In this document: positions 10,203 to 18,267 of the stretch, piece by piece
Layout of the letters: each line of letters starts with the position of its first letter
Numbering within the stretch: the stretch's first letter is position 1
The notes under the pieces: generated by a model
The model's input: only the letters and a program-made list of their open reading frames with translations
The model's database searches: none
What the model was told of the DNA's origin: nothing
Program-made: the position numbers and the translations under genes
Assembly: GCF_040358255.1 (NCBI RefSeq)
Contig: NZ_CP132938.1
Location: 4,278,001 to 4,342,000 of the forward strand
Direction: 5' to 3'
From: Tunturibacter gelidoferens
GTDB lineage: Bacteria; Acidobacteriota; Terriglobia; Terriglobales; Acidobacteriaceae
Length of the DNA: 64,000 nucleotides

Positions 10203-11441
10203 TTGTCTCGATTCACCGGTCTGCTCGGCCTCATCACCTTCCTCGGCCTCGCCTACGCCTTCTCCACCAATCGCCGAGCAATCCGCTGGCGCACTGTGGT
10301 TTGGGGGCTCAGCCTGCAGATCGTCTTCGCCTTCCTCGTCATCAAATGGAACGCCGGCCAGGCCATCCTCCGCAACATCTCCAACGTCATCACCTCACTC
10401 CTCGCCCACTCGGTCGACGGCTCCTCCCTCGTCTTCGGACAGCTCGGCATCCCCGGTCGCCCCTTCGCCGTCCTCGCCTTCGCCGTCCTTCCCACCATCA
10501 TCTTCGTAAGCGCCTTCTTCGCCATCATGTACCACATCGGCCTCATGCAGCACATCATCCGCATCGTCGCATGGATCATGCAGCGAACCATGGGAACCTC
10601 CGGCGCCGAGTCCACCAACGTAGCCGCCAGCATCTTCATGGGCCAGACCGAAGCCCCCCTCACCATCCGCCCATTCCTCGCCGGCGCCACCCGCAGCGAG
10701 CTCATGGTCATCATGACCTCCGGCATGGCTCACGTCTCCGGCGGCATCATGGCCGCCTACATCAGCTTCGGCATCAACGCCCAAGACCTTTTATCCGCCG
10801 TCATCATGACCGCACCCGGCACCATCCTCGTCGCCAAGATGCTCGTCCCCGAGACCGAAGTCCCCGCCACCATCGGCACCGTCCACATGCCGCCGAACGA
10901 AGAGCACAAAAACGAAAACTTCATCGCCGCCGTCGCACGCGGCACCATCGATGGCGGCCGACTCGCCTTCAACGTAGCCATCATGCTCATCAGCTTTGTC
11001 GCGCTCGTCGGCCTGTTCAACGCCATCATGCTTGGCATCTCCAACTTCCTCTGGGCCCACGGCCACATCCCCTTCCCGCACTCCCTCAACGCCATCCTCG
11101 GCGTCGCCGGAGCACCCATCGCCTGGCTCATCGGCGTCCCCTGGCACGACGCCCACACCATCGGCAACCTCCTCGGCACCCGCACCATGATCAACGAGTT
11201 CGTCGCCTTCACCCAGCTCGGCGCCATCAAATCCACCCTCGCGCCGCGCACCTTCTCCATCGCCACCTTCGCCCTCTGTGGCTTCGCCAACGTAGGCAGC
11301 ATCGGCATGCAGATCGGTGGCATCGGAGCCCTCGTCCCCAACCGCCGCAACGACCTCGCCCAGCTGGGCCTCCGCGCCATGCTCGCCGGAACCATGGCCA
11401 ACCTCATGTCAGCCAGCATCGTCTCGATGCTCATCAAATAG
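10203..11441 (+). CDS. nupC: Concentrative nucleoside transporter (NupC/CNT family)
   Basis: Cation-coupled nucleoside importer in the inner membrane. About 412 residues with eight to ten hydrophobic segments. Family landmarks include VFGQLG, the QTEAPLTIRPFL segment and the C-terminal GFANVGSIGMQIGGIGAL. The start is placed at a TTG at 10203 with GTAGGAG upstream, giving LSRFTGLLGLITFLG as first membrane segment; the longer reading frame to 10056 would add 49 polar residues without family resemblance. It complements cdd, deoA and the purine nucleoside phosphorylase in this window. Confidence 0.9.
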   Translation: MSRFTGLLGLITFLGLAYAFSTNRRAIRWRTVVWGLSLQIVFAFLVIKWNAGQAILRNISNVITSLLAHSVDGSSLVFGQLGIPGRPFAVLAFAVLPTIIFVSAFFAIMYHIGLMQHIIRIVAWIMQRTMGTSGAESTNVAASIFMGQTEAPLTIRPFLAGATRSELMVIMTSGMAHVSGGIMAAYISFGINAQDLLSAVIMTAPGTILVAKMLVPETEVPATIGTVHMPPNEEHKNENFIAAVARGTIDGGRLAFNVAIMLISFVALVGLFNAIMLGISNFLWAHGHIPFPHSLNAILGVAGAPIAWLIGVPWHDAHTIGNLLGTRTMINEFVAFTQLGAIKSTLAPRTFSIATFALCGFANVGSIGMQIGGIGALVPNRRNDLAQLGLRAMLAGTMANLMSASIVSMLIK

Positions 11442-11522
11442 CTCTATTCATTCCCCAAGTGCCACCGTAAAATTCTCTCTTCAGAGTGACCGTTCGATTG
11501 TTGCCGAGGGAGCCTCGCAGGA

Positions 11523-12647
11523 ATGGCCTTCAAAAAGAGCAGCAAAAACACCGACGAATACAAACGGCTCGTTCAATCCGAAGAGGACAAGACAACCGGA
11601 TGGTTGAACACCGTCGTCTTCCTCGCCATCGCTGCCGTCGCTTACACCGACTGGATCGTCGTGGCCAATGTCTCGCTCGGCTACCTTTATGTCCTTCCCA
11701 TCGCACTCAGCGCTCTTGTCAACACGCTCCCCCTCACCATCGCCTTAGCCGTCCTCTGCACCATCCTCCAGGATCTCTTCGGACCAGCATCCGAGTCCCT
11801 TCCCCTCAGAGTCGCCCACATCGCGCTCGCCATCGTCAGTTTTCTCATCGTAGGCTTTCTCGTCACCCTCATCGCAAGACAGCGGGGGCGCCTCGCAGCA
11901 GAGGTGCGCCGCCAGCGCGACGAATACGAGCGCGATCTTACCCTCGCCTCCCAGGTCCAGCGGCAAGTCCTGTCAAAGCCTCCCATCGTTCCTGGACTCG
12001 AATTGGCTGCGGCCATGCAAACCGCGCGTCTGCTCGGCGGCGACTACTACGACTTCTTCCAGATCTCAGACAGCATCGTCGATGTCGTCATCGCCGATGT
12101 CTCCGGCAAAGGCGCAGCCGCCTCTCTTCTCATGCCCTCGCTCGCCGTCGCACTTCGCCTCCGCGCTCGCGAACTCAGCGGCCCAGCCGCCATTCTCAAA
12201 GACCTCGACGTCTGTCTCAAGCAGATCACCAACCCCGCCACCTTTGTCACGATGTTCTACGCCCGCTTCAATCCAACCCTTCGGACGCTCCAGTACGCTT
12301 GCGGAGGCCATAACCCACCCCTCCTCCTGCGAACCAGCACAGGAGAATCAATCCTTCTGGAGGAATCCGGTCCCATCATGGGCATTCTCCCTGACGCTCA
12401 ATTCTTTGACACGCTCATCCCCCTTGAAACCGGCGACATCCTCACCCTCTACACCGATGGAGTCACCGAGCAGGAGAACGAACGCGAAGAACAGTTCTCT
12501 CTCGAACGTCTAACAAAACTCATCCTAAGCAAAGAAGCAGAATCCGCGACCGCCATCGTCGCCGACATCTCCGAGGCGGTCTCCACCTTTGCCGGAGCAA
12601 CAGAGCAAACCGACGACCTCACCGTAGTCATCGCAAAACTTCTCTAA
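11523..12647 (+). CDS. Membrane-bound PP2C/SpoIIE-type serine phosphatase (RsbU-like)
   Basis: 374 residues. The N-terminal third has several membrane segments (WLNTVVFLAIAAVAYTDWIV, ending with FLIVGFLVTLIARQR). A short coiled-coil linker carries the RsbU-like ASQVQRQVL. The SpoIIE phosphatase domain follows: GGDYYDFF, IADVSGKG, YACGGHNPPLLL, TLYTDGVTE, TDDLTVVIAKL, with the metal-binding Asp residues present. Such enzymes dephosphorylate anti-anti-sigma proteins in stress partner-switching. No anti-sigma or STAS gene is adjacent. The ribosome site AGGA lies close to the ATG. Confidence 0.9.
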   Translation: MAFKKSSKNTDEYKRLVQSEEDKTTGWLNTVVFLAIAAVAYTDWIVVANVSLGYLYVLPIALSALVNTLPLTIALAVLCTILQDLFGPASESLPLRVAHIALAIVSFLIVGFLVTLIARQRGRLAAEVRRQRDEYERDLTLASQVQRQVLSKPPIVPGLELAAAMQTARLLGGDYYDFFQISDSIVDVVIADVSGKGAAASLLMPSLAVALRLRARELSGPAAILKDLDVCLKQITNPATFVTMFYARFNPTLRTLQYACGGHNPPLLLRTSTGESILLEESGPIMGILPDAQFFDTLIPLETGDILTLYTDGVTEQENEREEQFSLERLTKLILSKEAESATAIVADISEAVSTFAGATEQTDDLTVVIAKLL

Positions 12648-12699
12648 ACGTCATTCCCGACCAACGGGAGGGCAACAAGCCAATCACCCAGCAAGAAAA

Positions 12700-12755
12700 G
12701 GTATACCCGCCACGAAGTGGCCGCCCTCCGCGCAGGAGGCCCGTCCGGCAGGACA
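12700..12755 (+). repeat. Type D three-hairpin repeat, copy 1
   Basis: Three successive stems: GCCAC-GAA-GTGGC, CCTCC-GCGCA-GGAGG and GTCC-GGCA-GGAC. It lies between the ends of convergent genes. A short tandem (AGGACAAAGCTTA twice) follows at about 12750-12778. Copies 2-4 at 19274, 23359 and 28325 keep the loops GAA, GCGCA and GGCA but change stem bases in pairs. Confidence 0.85.
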
Positions 12756-12797
12756 AAGCTTAACAGGACAAAGCTTAATTAGTTACGCCCTGAAACC

Positions 12798-13337
12798 TCA
12801 TCCAACCAGCTTCAGATAGTTCGGTTCATCCGCAATCGTCCGATACCGAAACTGTCTAACAATCTTCGGTCCCTTCAGGAAGAAGAGACCCTGCATCTGG
12901 TGGCCATCTTCTTTGATCGCCCCAATCCCATGCTTGAAGATCGCACCCTTCAACCAACCCACCCACACCGAAGACTGAAACAACGTCAGCGCCGGATGCA
13001 TCCGAGGCAAAGCAAACACCGGGAGCCGATACACCACTGCCTCCGGATCACTCACCCGCTCCACATCCCCGATACCGTAGTAGTCGAAGAACGGTTTCGC
13101 CCGCTCCGGCGTACCCAGATGCACAAACACCGGCCGCACCCCACGCCGAGCCAACTCACCGCGAATCTCCGCAACATCACTGATCGCCTGACGGCAAAAC
13201 GAACACCCGAAGTGTCTCAGAAAAATCAGCAATACCGGCGAGGCCTCCACCAGTTCCAGCAGACTCGCGCCCGACTCCGTATGAATCGAAGCCAACGCCT
13301 GCGCAACCTCTCCGGCAGAACTCCTATCCGCGCTCAT
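12798..13337 (-). CDS. SelL-like / AhpC-TSA-related thioredoxin-fold protein
   Basis: About 179 residues. The redox motif is FGCSFCRQ (C45-x-x-C48) after a beta strand PVLLIFLRH. This arrangement resembles the SelL/peroxiredoxin-like group, in which the first Cys is selenocysteine in some organisms; here it is encoded as Cys. It has no signal peptide, so it is probably a cytosolic thiol oxidoreductase of unknown substrate. The start ATG at 13337 has GAGGGA upstream; an ORF start at 13364 would add nine residues. Confidence 0.75.
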   Translation of the reverse strand: MSADRSSAGEVAQALASIHTESGASLLELVEASPVLLIFLRHFGCSFCRQAISDVAEIRGELARRGVRPVFVHLGTPERAKPFFDYYGIGDVERVSDPEAVVYRLPVFALPRMHPALTLFQSSVWVGWLKGAIFKHGIGAIKEDGHQMQGLFFLKGPKIVRQFRYRTIADEPNYLKLVG

Positions 13338-13438
13338 TCCCTCACGCCCATCTGCTCCGCACAAAACACTCTCATTAAAACCTCACTTCGGTCACCGTTT
13401 TTCGAGCAGCGAACCGCATGTGCTCCGACTCCGTTTTT

Positions 13439-13769
13439 CCTGTCAAGCCCCTGGCGCTTGCAGAAAGAAAAAAAATACCTTCTTCAACGACACAAAACCC
13501 GCGCCAATCCTGCAGTTCCGAACTTCCGCCACGCAAAAAATAAATCGCAGAAACGTGGCGCATTTACCCCCGCCATCTCGATAGACTTATAACAGTAACG
13601 AATTCACAAGAGGAGCGGATCGACGTCAGCTCAAGTGGAGAGCTAAGTCCTTTTAATGGAAGAATTTAGCCCTAACCCTTTTGCAGTGACGTATTTACAA
13701 AAGAGGCCAATCTGTAAGTCGTTCATTCTGGCTAATTTACCCGCCCATATGGGGGAGGGGGGTGCCCCC
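13439..13769 (+). repeat. Type E intergenic cassette, copy 1
   Basis: Noncoding. In order: CCTGTCAAGCCCC (13439), CGTGGCGCATT (13554), TATAAC (13588-13593), a small hairpin AGCTC/GAGCT followed by CCTTTT (13629-13656), CCCTTTTGCAGTGA (13676), and the run GGGGGAGGGGGGTGCCCCC (13751-13769). The same order of landmarks occurs at 38746-39009 and 58737-59006. It fills most of the 465-base gap upstream of the purine nucleoside phosphorylase, so it might influence that gene, but the other copies do not keep this position. Confidence 0.75.
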
Positions 13770-13802
13770 GATGGACCACAACCTGGAGCTGCAAGGATCA
13801 CG

Positions 13803-14711
13803 ATGACTGAGACAAACAAGACGAACGACCTCTACGGCAAGGTACAGGCCGCCGGCGACTACATCCGCAGCAAGGCTCCGCTCCAGCCTGCCATCGGCAT
13901 CATCCTAGGCTCCGGTCTCGGCAACTTCGCCACCCACGTCAAATCCGCCACCCGCATCCCCTACGCCGACATCCCCCACTTCCCCCAATCCACCGTTCAG
14001 GGCCACTCCGGCCACCTCGTCCTCGGCCTGATCGCAGGCGTACCCGTCGCCGTCATGCAGGGCCGCGTCCACGCCTACGAGGGCTACGCCATGGAGCAGG
14101 TCACCTTCCCCACCCGCGTCCTCGGCCTGCTCGGCTGCAAAACCCTCATCGTCACCAACGCCGCCGGCGGAATCCGCACTACCCTCGCGCAGGGTTCCAT
14201 CGTCGCCATCTCCGACCACATCAACCTCACCGGAACCAACGCCGCCCTCGGCCCCAACGAGCCCCGCTTCACCGTCGTCCCAACGCCGGCCCAGCGCTTC
14301 TTCGACATGTCAACCGCCTACTCCCTCCGCCTCCGCACCCTCGCCATCGAAGAGGCCGCCCGCCAGGAGTTTCTCCTCACCGAAGGCGTCTATCTCGCCG
14401 TCCTCGGCCCCAGCTTCGAAACCCCTGCCGAAATCCACGCCTTCCGCACCCTCGGCGCCGATCTCGTCGGCATGTCCACCGTCCACGAGGTCATCGTCGC
14501 CCGCCACATGGGCATCGAAATCCTCGGCCTCTCGCTCGTCACCAACATGGCCGCCGGCGTCCCAGCCTACGGACGCGAGACCGCCGACACCATCGACCAC
14601 GAAGAGGTGATGGAGACTGGCCACCGTGTCGAAAAGCAGTTCACCTGCCTCCTCACCGCGCTCATCCCTCAGATCGCACTAGAGCAGCTCGTCAAAAACA
14701 ACGAATCGTAA
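13803..14711 (+). CDS. punA: Purine nucleoside phosphorylase
   Basis: 302 residues, trimeric type I PNP (inosine/guanosine to base plus ribose 1-phosphate). Landmarks: GIILGSGLGN near 32-41 (phosphate), VTNAAGGI, SFETPAEI, and GADLVGMSTVHEVIVARH with the substrate-binding Met/Glu region. Start ATG at 13803 has AAGGA upstream; an in-frame ATG at 13656 lies within the type E cassette and would add 49 unrelated residues. Single gene, functionally linked to nupC and deoA. Confidence 0.93.
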   Translation: MTETNKTNDLYGKVQAAGDYIRSKAPLQPAIGIILGSGLGNFATHVKSATRIPYADIPHFPQSTVQGHSGHLVLGLIAGVPVAVMQGRVHAYEGYAMEQVTFPTRVLGLLGCKTLIVTNAAGGIRTTLAQGSIVAISDHINLTGTNAALGPNEPRFTVVPTPAQRFFDMSTAYSLRLRTLAIEEAARQEFLLTEGVYLAVLGPSFETPAEIHAFRTLGADLVGMSTVHEVIVARHMGIEILGLSLVTNMAAGVPAYGRETADTIDHEEVMETGHRVEKQFTCLLTALIPQIALEQLVKNNES

Positions 14712-14802
14712 CCATCGTCGTTGCATAATCACTGCAGTTGTGTCGCCATTTTTTTTCGTTGCACTTGCCTGTTTTGCAGTTGCCGTCGCCTTTTCTTTTG
14801 TT

Positions 14803-14836
14803 GTCATTCCGCAGCGCAGCGAAGGAATCTGCTGTT
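14803..14836 (+). repeat. Type A hairpin repeat
   Basis: GTCATTCCGCAGCGCAGCGA then AGGAATCTGCTGTT; stem ATTCC/GGAAT. It lies in the 260-base gap between the convergent purine nucleoside phosphorylase and acyltransferase genes, which otherwise holds nothing recognisable. Confidence 0.8.
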
Positions 14837-14971
14837 TTCATCGCCGCCATTGCCGTTCCCGTCGTCATCGTCTGTTCTCTTGCGATCCTGCATTCGCGCG
14901 GAGTAGATGCACGCCAGAGCACCAACTTGTAACCGAGAAAGGAACTTAAATACTGATCCACCCAAAATGAC

Positions 14972-15799
14972 TTACAGCGCCTCCACCAGCTCGGAGTCAT
15001 GCTCCCAACCCACGCTCGCCCCAACCTCTAGCCCCAGATCCTCATACATCTCCGCCACAACGCCCCGCGCAGTCGTCGAGAGCACAAACCGATCCGTCCG
15101 TTCGACGATCTCCTCCCCAAACCGTATCTTCGCCCTCAGCCCTCGCAACCCGAGAAACCGGAACATGTGCGACGCGAACTCCATATCGCCCCACCAGCAG
15201 ACATCCTCACCCACGGTCGCACCACCATTCACCGCGTAGGGATCAAGCGAATACCGCAGCGCCGCAACCCGCAGCGGAACGCCACCATCCAACACCGAGT
15301 GAAACAGCCCCCGCCGAAACGGCAACACCTCTGCTCCCTCAGTCGTCGTCCCCTCCGGAAAGAACAGCACTGGCAAGCCGCTCCGATAAGCCTCCGCCAT
15401 CGCAGCATTCACCGCCGGATACGTCTTCGGCCCACCGCCTCGCTTCACATACACGGTCCCGGCCCGCGCCGTCAGCCAACCCAGCAGCGGCCAACCTCGC
15501 ACCTCCGTCTTCGCCACCATCACGAACGGCTGCACCGAGCTGTACAGCAGAATATCCAGATAACTCAGGTGATTCGACACTACCGCCCCACCCAACGGCA
15601 CCGCTCCTTCAACGCTGCACTCAAACCCCAGCACCCTCACAATCCGCCTGCACCACCCATGAATCCAGACCGCACCCTCGGCCCCAACCTTCGGCCGCCG
15701 CATCCAGCAGTCCACCACCGCCGCCACCAGCAATCCCACAAACAAAAAACTACGCAGCCCCGACCGCAAAAATCGCCACACAGCGATCCCCCCACTCAC
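14972..15799 (-). CDS. 1-acyl-glycerol-phosphate-type acyltransferase (PlsC/OlsA family), copy 2
   Basis: About 275 residues with an N-terminal membrane segment (FLRSGLRSFLFVGLLVAAVV). PlsC motif I appears as NHLSYLDIL (NHxxxxD) and motif III as FPEGTTTEG. Start taken at a GTG at 15799, one base after the OlsB-like stop, with GAGGGG seven bases upstream; a TTG at 15814 would overlap that gene. The tight spacing indicates one operon with the N-acyltransferase, so an OlsA-like O-acylation of a lyso-aminolipid is likely; ordinary lysophosphatidate acyltransferase activity remains possible. Confidence 0.83.
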   Translation of the reverse strand: MSGGIAVWRFLRSGLRSFLFVGLLVAAVVDCWMRRPKVGAEGAVWIHGWCRRIVRVLGFECSVEGAVPLGGAVVSNHLSYLDILLYSSVQPFVMVAKTEVRGWPLLGWLTARAGTVYVKRGGGPKTYPAVNAAMAEAYRSGLPVLFFPEGTTTEGAEVLPFRRGLFHSVLDGGVPLRVAALRYSLDPYAVNGGATVGEDVCWWGDMEFASHMFRFLGLRGLRAKIRFGEEIVERTDRFVLSTTARGVVAEMYEDLGLEVGASVGWEHDSELVEAL

Positions 15800-15800
15800 C

Positions 15801-16613
15801 TCAGCACCCCTCAAGAAATCTCTTTGCCACCCTCGGATGCAGCGTCTGCAGATCCAGTAGCGTCAGAAAATCGATCGTCTTGAAGTCGCGATCAATCGCC
15901 GGCTCGCTGCAGATCTTCGCCCCAATCGTCAGGTAAGCCCTCAACAGCTTCGGCGCGCGAACCTCCGTCATCTCGACCTTCGCCGCCGGCAATCGAAACG
16001 CAGTCGTAGCAACGGTCAACAGCGACGGTTCCACCATGCAGCCACGCAGCGACTCATACACCGCATGTCCCATCTCCGCATCCTGCGACGTCAGCGAGCA
16101 GCATCCCATCATGTACCGCCCGCCGTTCACCAGCGCATACCTCGCAATTCCCCGCCACAGCAGATGCAACACCTCCGACGACCGATGCTCCCGATGAATA
16201 CAGGCACGCCCCAACTCAACGATCTGTCCACGCATAGCCTCGTATGGAGCGAAACAGAACTCCTGCTCGCTGTAATACCCAAAGTACTTCCCTGCCACAT
16301 CCCCCATCTGCATCCGGTACGTTCCCACAATCGCGCCCGTGCTGCTCTGCTGAACAATCATGTGGTCGCACACATCATCGAAGTGATCTTTATCGTACCC
16401 ATCCACATAGGCCGACTCGAGCCCTTCATTCATCTCCAGGTTGAACACGATAAACCTCAACCTGTAAGCCGCGGCTCGCTCCCCCTCGCTCAACGCCAGC
16501 CGCACAACATAGTCTCCCGCCTCCAGCCGAATATCCTTCTTCGACGGCAGCTCCGGAGATACAGCCCTATTCGGAAGAAGTGCGATAGACCGCGACTCAG
16601 TCACTGTAAGCAT
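15801..16613 (-). CDS. olsB: OlsB-like N-acyltransferase (GNAT superfamily)
   Basis: 270 residues. The sequence matches the ornithine-acyl-ACP N-acyltransferase / hemolysin-like GNAT group: AAAYRLRFIVFNLEMNEG near the N-terminus, VGTYRMQMGDVAG, VELGRACIHREHRS and YMMGCCSLTS. The family adds a 3-hydroxyacyl chain to the alpha-amino group of ornithine, and relatives use glycine. Start ATG at 16613 is chosen because AAGGAGAG lies three bases upstream; an ATG at 16628 has none. It sits between two PlsC-type acyltransferases in the same direction, fitting an aminolipid pathway. Confidence 0.82.
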   Translation of the reverse strand: MLTVTESRSIALLPNRAVSPELPSKKDIRLEAGDYVVRLALSEGERAAAYRLRFIVFNLEMNEGLESAYVDGYDKDHFDDVCDHMIVQQSSTGAIVGTYRMQMGDVAGKYFGYYSEQEFCFAPYEAMRGQIVELGRACIHREHRSSEVLHLLWRGIARYALVNGGRYMMGCCSLTSQDAEMGHAVYESLRGCMVEPSLLTVATTAFRLPAAKVEMTEVRAPKLLRAYLTIGAKICSEPAIDRDFKTIDFLTLLDLQTLHPRVAKRFLEGC

Positions 16614-16709
16614 CGACTCTCCTTGCAACTGCCAGGATGTGGTGCGTTCGATGTCAGTCTGCGTCGTCTTCTGTTACAGAATGTTCACGTCAAATGAACA
16701 TTCGTTGAA

Positions 16710-17513
16710 TCAAAAATGGTGCATCTCCCCCGCCACCTGCTCCCCCTCCCCAAAGGTGTTAGTTCTCAACGCAGCCACCGCCGCCCGAGCCTCCACCGCC
16801 GCCTGCTTCCGGTGCAGCACACCGCTCGAAAACTCCATCGGCCCTTCTGCAAACCGCACCTCCGCGCTCACCCCACGCAGCCCAAGAAAGGTAAAGACAT
16901 GCCTCCACATATTACGGTCCCCCCAGTAGCAAACGTCGTCCGCAACGCTCACATCAGGCCCGTTGTCCTCTCCAAGCTCATAGCGAAGACAAGCCGCCGT
17001 CACCGGAGCGCCGCCATCCATTGCCTGCGCCAGCAGCCCGCTGTGAAACTTCAGCAATCCGCTTCCATTACTCGTCGTCCCCTCAGGAAAAAACACCACC
17101 GGCAATCCCGCGTCCACCGCCGCCTGCATTCCCGCCCGCGCCTTCATGGCCGACCCGCCATGCCCCCGCTCGACATAAACTGTTCCTGACATCGTCGTCA
17201 TCCACCCCACCACCGGCCAACTCCTGATCTCCGCCTTCGACACAAACACGCACGGATGCACCGCCGCATACACCACGATATCCAGATAACTCAAGTGATT
17301 CGAGATCACCGCCCCACGCTTCGGAAAGCTCCCCGAAACCTTGATCTCAATCCCCATCCCGCGCATAGCTCTCGCACAAAATCGATGCAGCCAATCCGCC
17401 CTCTGCTCCCGCGTCTCCGGCTGCGTCACTGCCAGTTCGACACCCGCCACCACAAACATCCCCACCAGCCGAACACTCCGCCCCGCAGCCCGAAAAAAGT
17501 TCACCAGATCCAA
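16710..17513 (-). CDS. PlsC/OlsA-family acyltransferase, copy 1
   Basis: 267 residues. N-terminal membrane segment (SVRLVGMFVVAGVELAV), motif I NHLSYLDIV, motif III FPEGTTSNG. It shares strong similarity with the copy at 14972 (both have SNHLSYLDI, KAEIRSWP / KTEVRGWP, and the C-terminal VCYWGD / VCWWGD strings), so they are paralogues. Start is a TTG (17513) with GAGG close by; a GTG nine bases further in is an alternative. It leads the three-gene minus-strand lipid cluster. Confidence 0.82.
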   Translation of the reverse strand: MDLVNFFRAAGRSVRLVGMFVVAGVELAVTQPETREQRADWLHRFCARAMRGMGIEIKVSGSFPKRGAVISNHLSYLDIVVYAAVHPCVFVSKAEIRSWPVVGWMTTMSGTVYVERGHGGSAMKARAGMQAAVDAGLPVVFFPEGTTSNGSGLLKFHSGLLAQAMDGGAPVTAACLRYELGEDNGPDVSVADDVCYWGDRNMWRHVFTFLGLRGVSAEVRFAEGPMEFSSGVLHRKQAAVEARAAVAALRTNTFGEGEQVAGEMHHF

Positions 17514-17577
17514 TCCTCACTCGCCTGAAGCAGGCCCCGCTCAACGAAGCCTCATCGCGCAGTCTATCCTGTCAGCA

Positions 17578-18141
17578 GTGCAGTCCCGCGAATCCAATCT
17601 CAGTGAACCGAGCGAAGTCCCCGCTCCCGTCCATCACAACTGGGTATACCGCCGCGTAGCCCTCCCCGTCCTCGCGCTCCTCCGAATGGGAGCGTCTCCG
17701 GAAAAACTAGCCTGGAGCCTCGCCGTCGGCCTCCTCATCGGCATTAACCCCATCCTCGGCAGCACCACCGTCCTTTGCCTCGCCGTAGCCTTCCTCCTGC
17801 GCCTCAACATAGCCGCCTCACAGCTAGGCAACCACATCGTCTATCCGCTCGAAATCGTCCTTGTCATCCCGTTCATCCGTCTCGCCAGCCGCGTCTTCCA
17901 CACCGCACCCATGCCCCTCTCGGCAAACGAGCTGCTTCACGCCGCCCGCGAGCGTCCCCTCGCCCTCTCCCGTCAGCTCTGGCTATGGGAATGGCATGCC
18001 TTCATCCTCTGGGCCATCTTCGCCGCAATCGCAATCCCAGTCATCGCGCTCGCACTTACCCCACTCCTCCGAAGACTCCTCAAGCGCGTCGAGCACCACC
18101 AGTACCCGCTTCTCTCATCACCGACACAACCCGAAAAATAG
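17578..18141 (+). CDS. DUF2062 membrane protein
   Basis: About 187 residues. The DUF2062 core is plain: an initial amphipathic part, then SLAVGLLIGINPILGSTTV, FLLRLNIAASQLGNHIVYPL and a last membrane helix WHAFILWAIFAAIAIPVIAL. Function of the family is unknown; it is often linked with lipid or glycosyltransferase genes. Start uncertain: a GTG at 17578 was chosen because the open frame before it overlaps the divergent acyltransferase and is low complexity. Divergent promoter with the lipid cluster. Confidence 0.78.
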   Translation: MQSRESNLSEPSEVPAPVHHNWVYRRVALPVLALLRMGASPEKLAWSLAVGLLIGINPILGSTTVLCLAVAFLLRLNIAASQLGNHIVYPLEIVLVIPFIRLASRVFHTAPMPLSANELLHAARERPLALSRQLWLWEWHAFILWAIFAAIAIPVIALALTPLLRRLLKRVEHHQYPLLSSPTQPEK

Positions 18142-18185
18142 CTTTGACCAGAGCGGCTGTCGTATAGATGGAAAGGGGAAAGCCT

Positions 18186-18219
18186 GTCATTCTGAACGCA
18201 GTGAAGAATCCCTGTATTT
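18186..18219 (+). repeat. Type A hairpin repeat
   Basis: GTCATTCTGAACGCAGTGAA followed by GAATCCCTGTATTT; stem ATTCT/AGAAT. Located between convergent DUF2062 and S1/P1 nuclease genes. Confidence 0.8.
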
Positions 18220-18267
18220 CGTCTCTTGCTTTTGCTTTTCTCTGCCGCAAATACGAAAAGCGACCCC

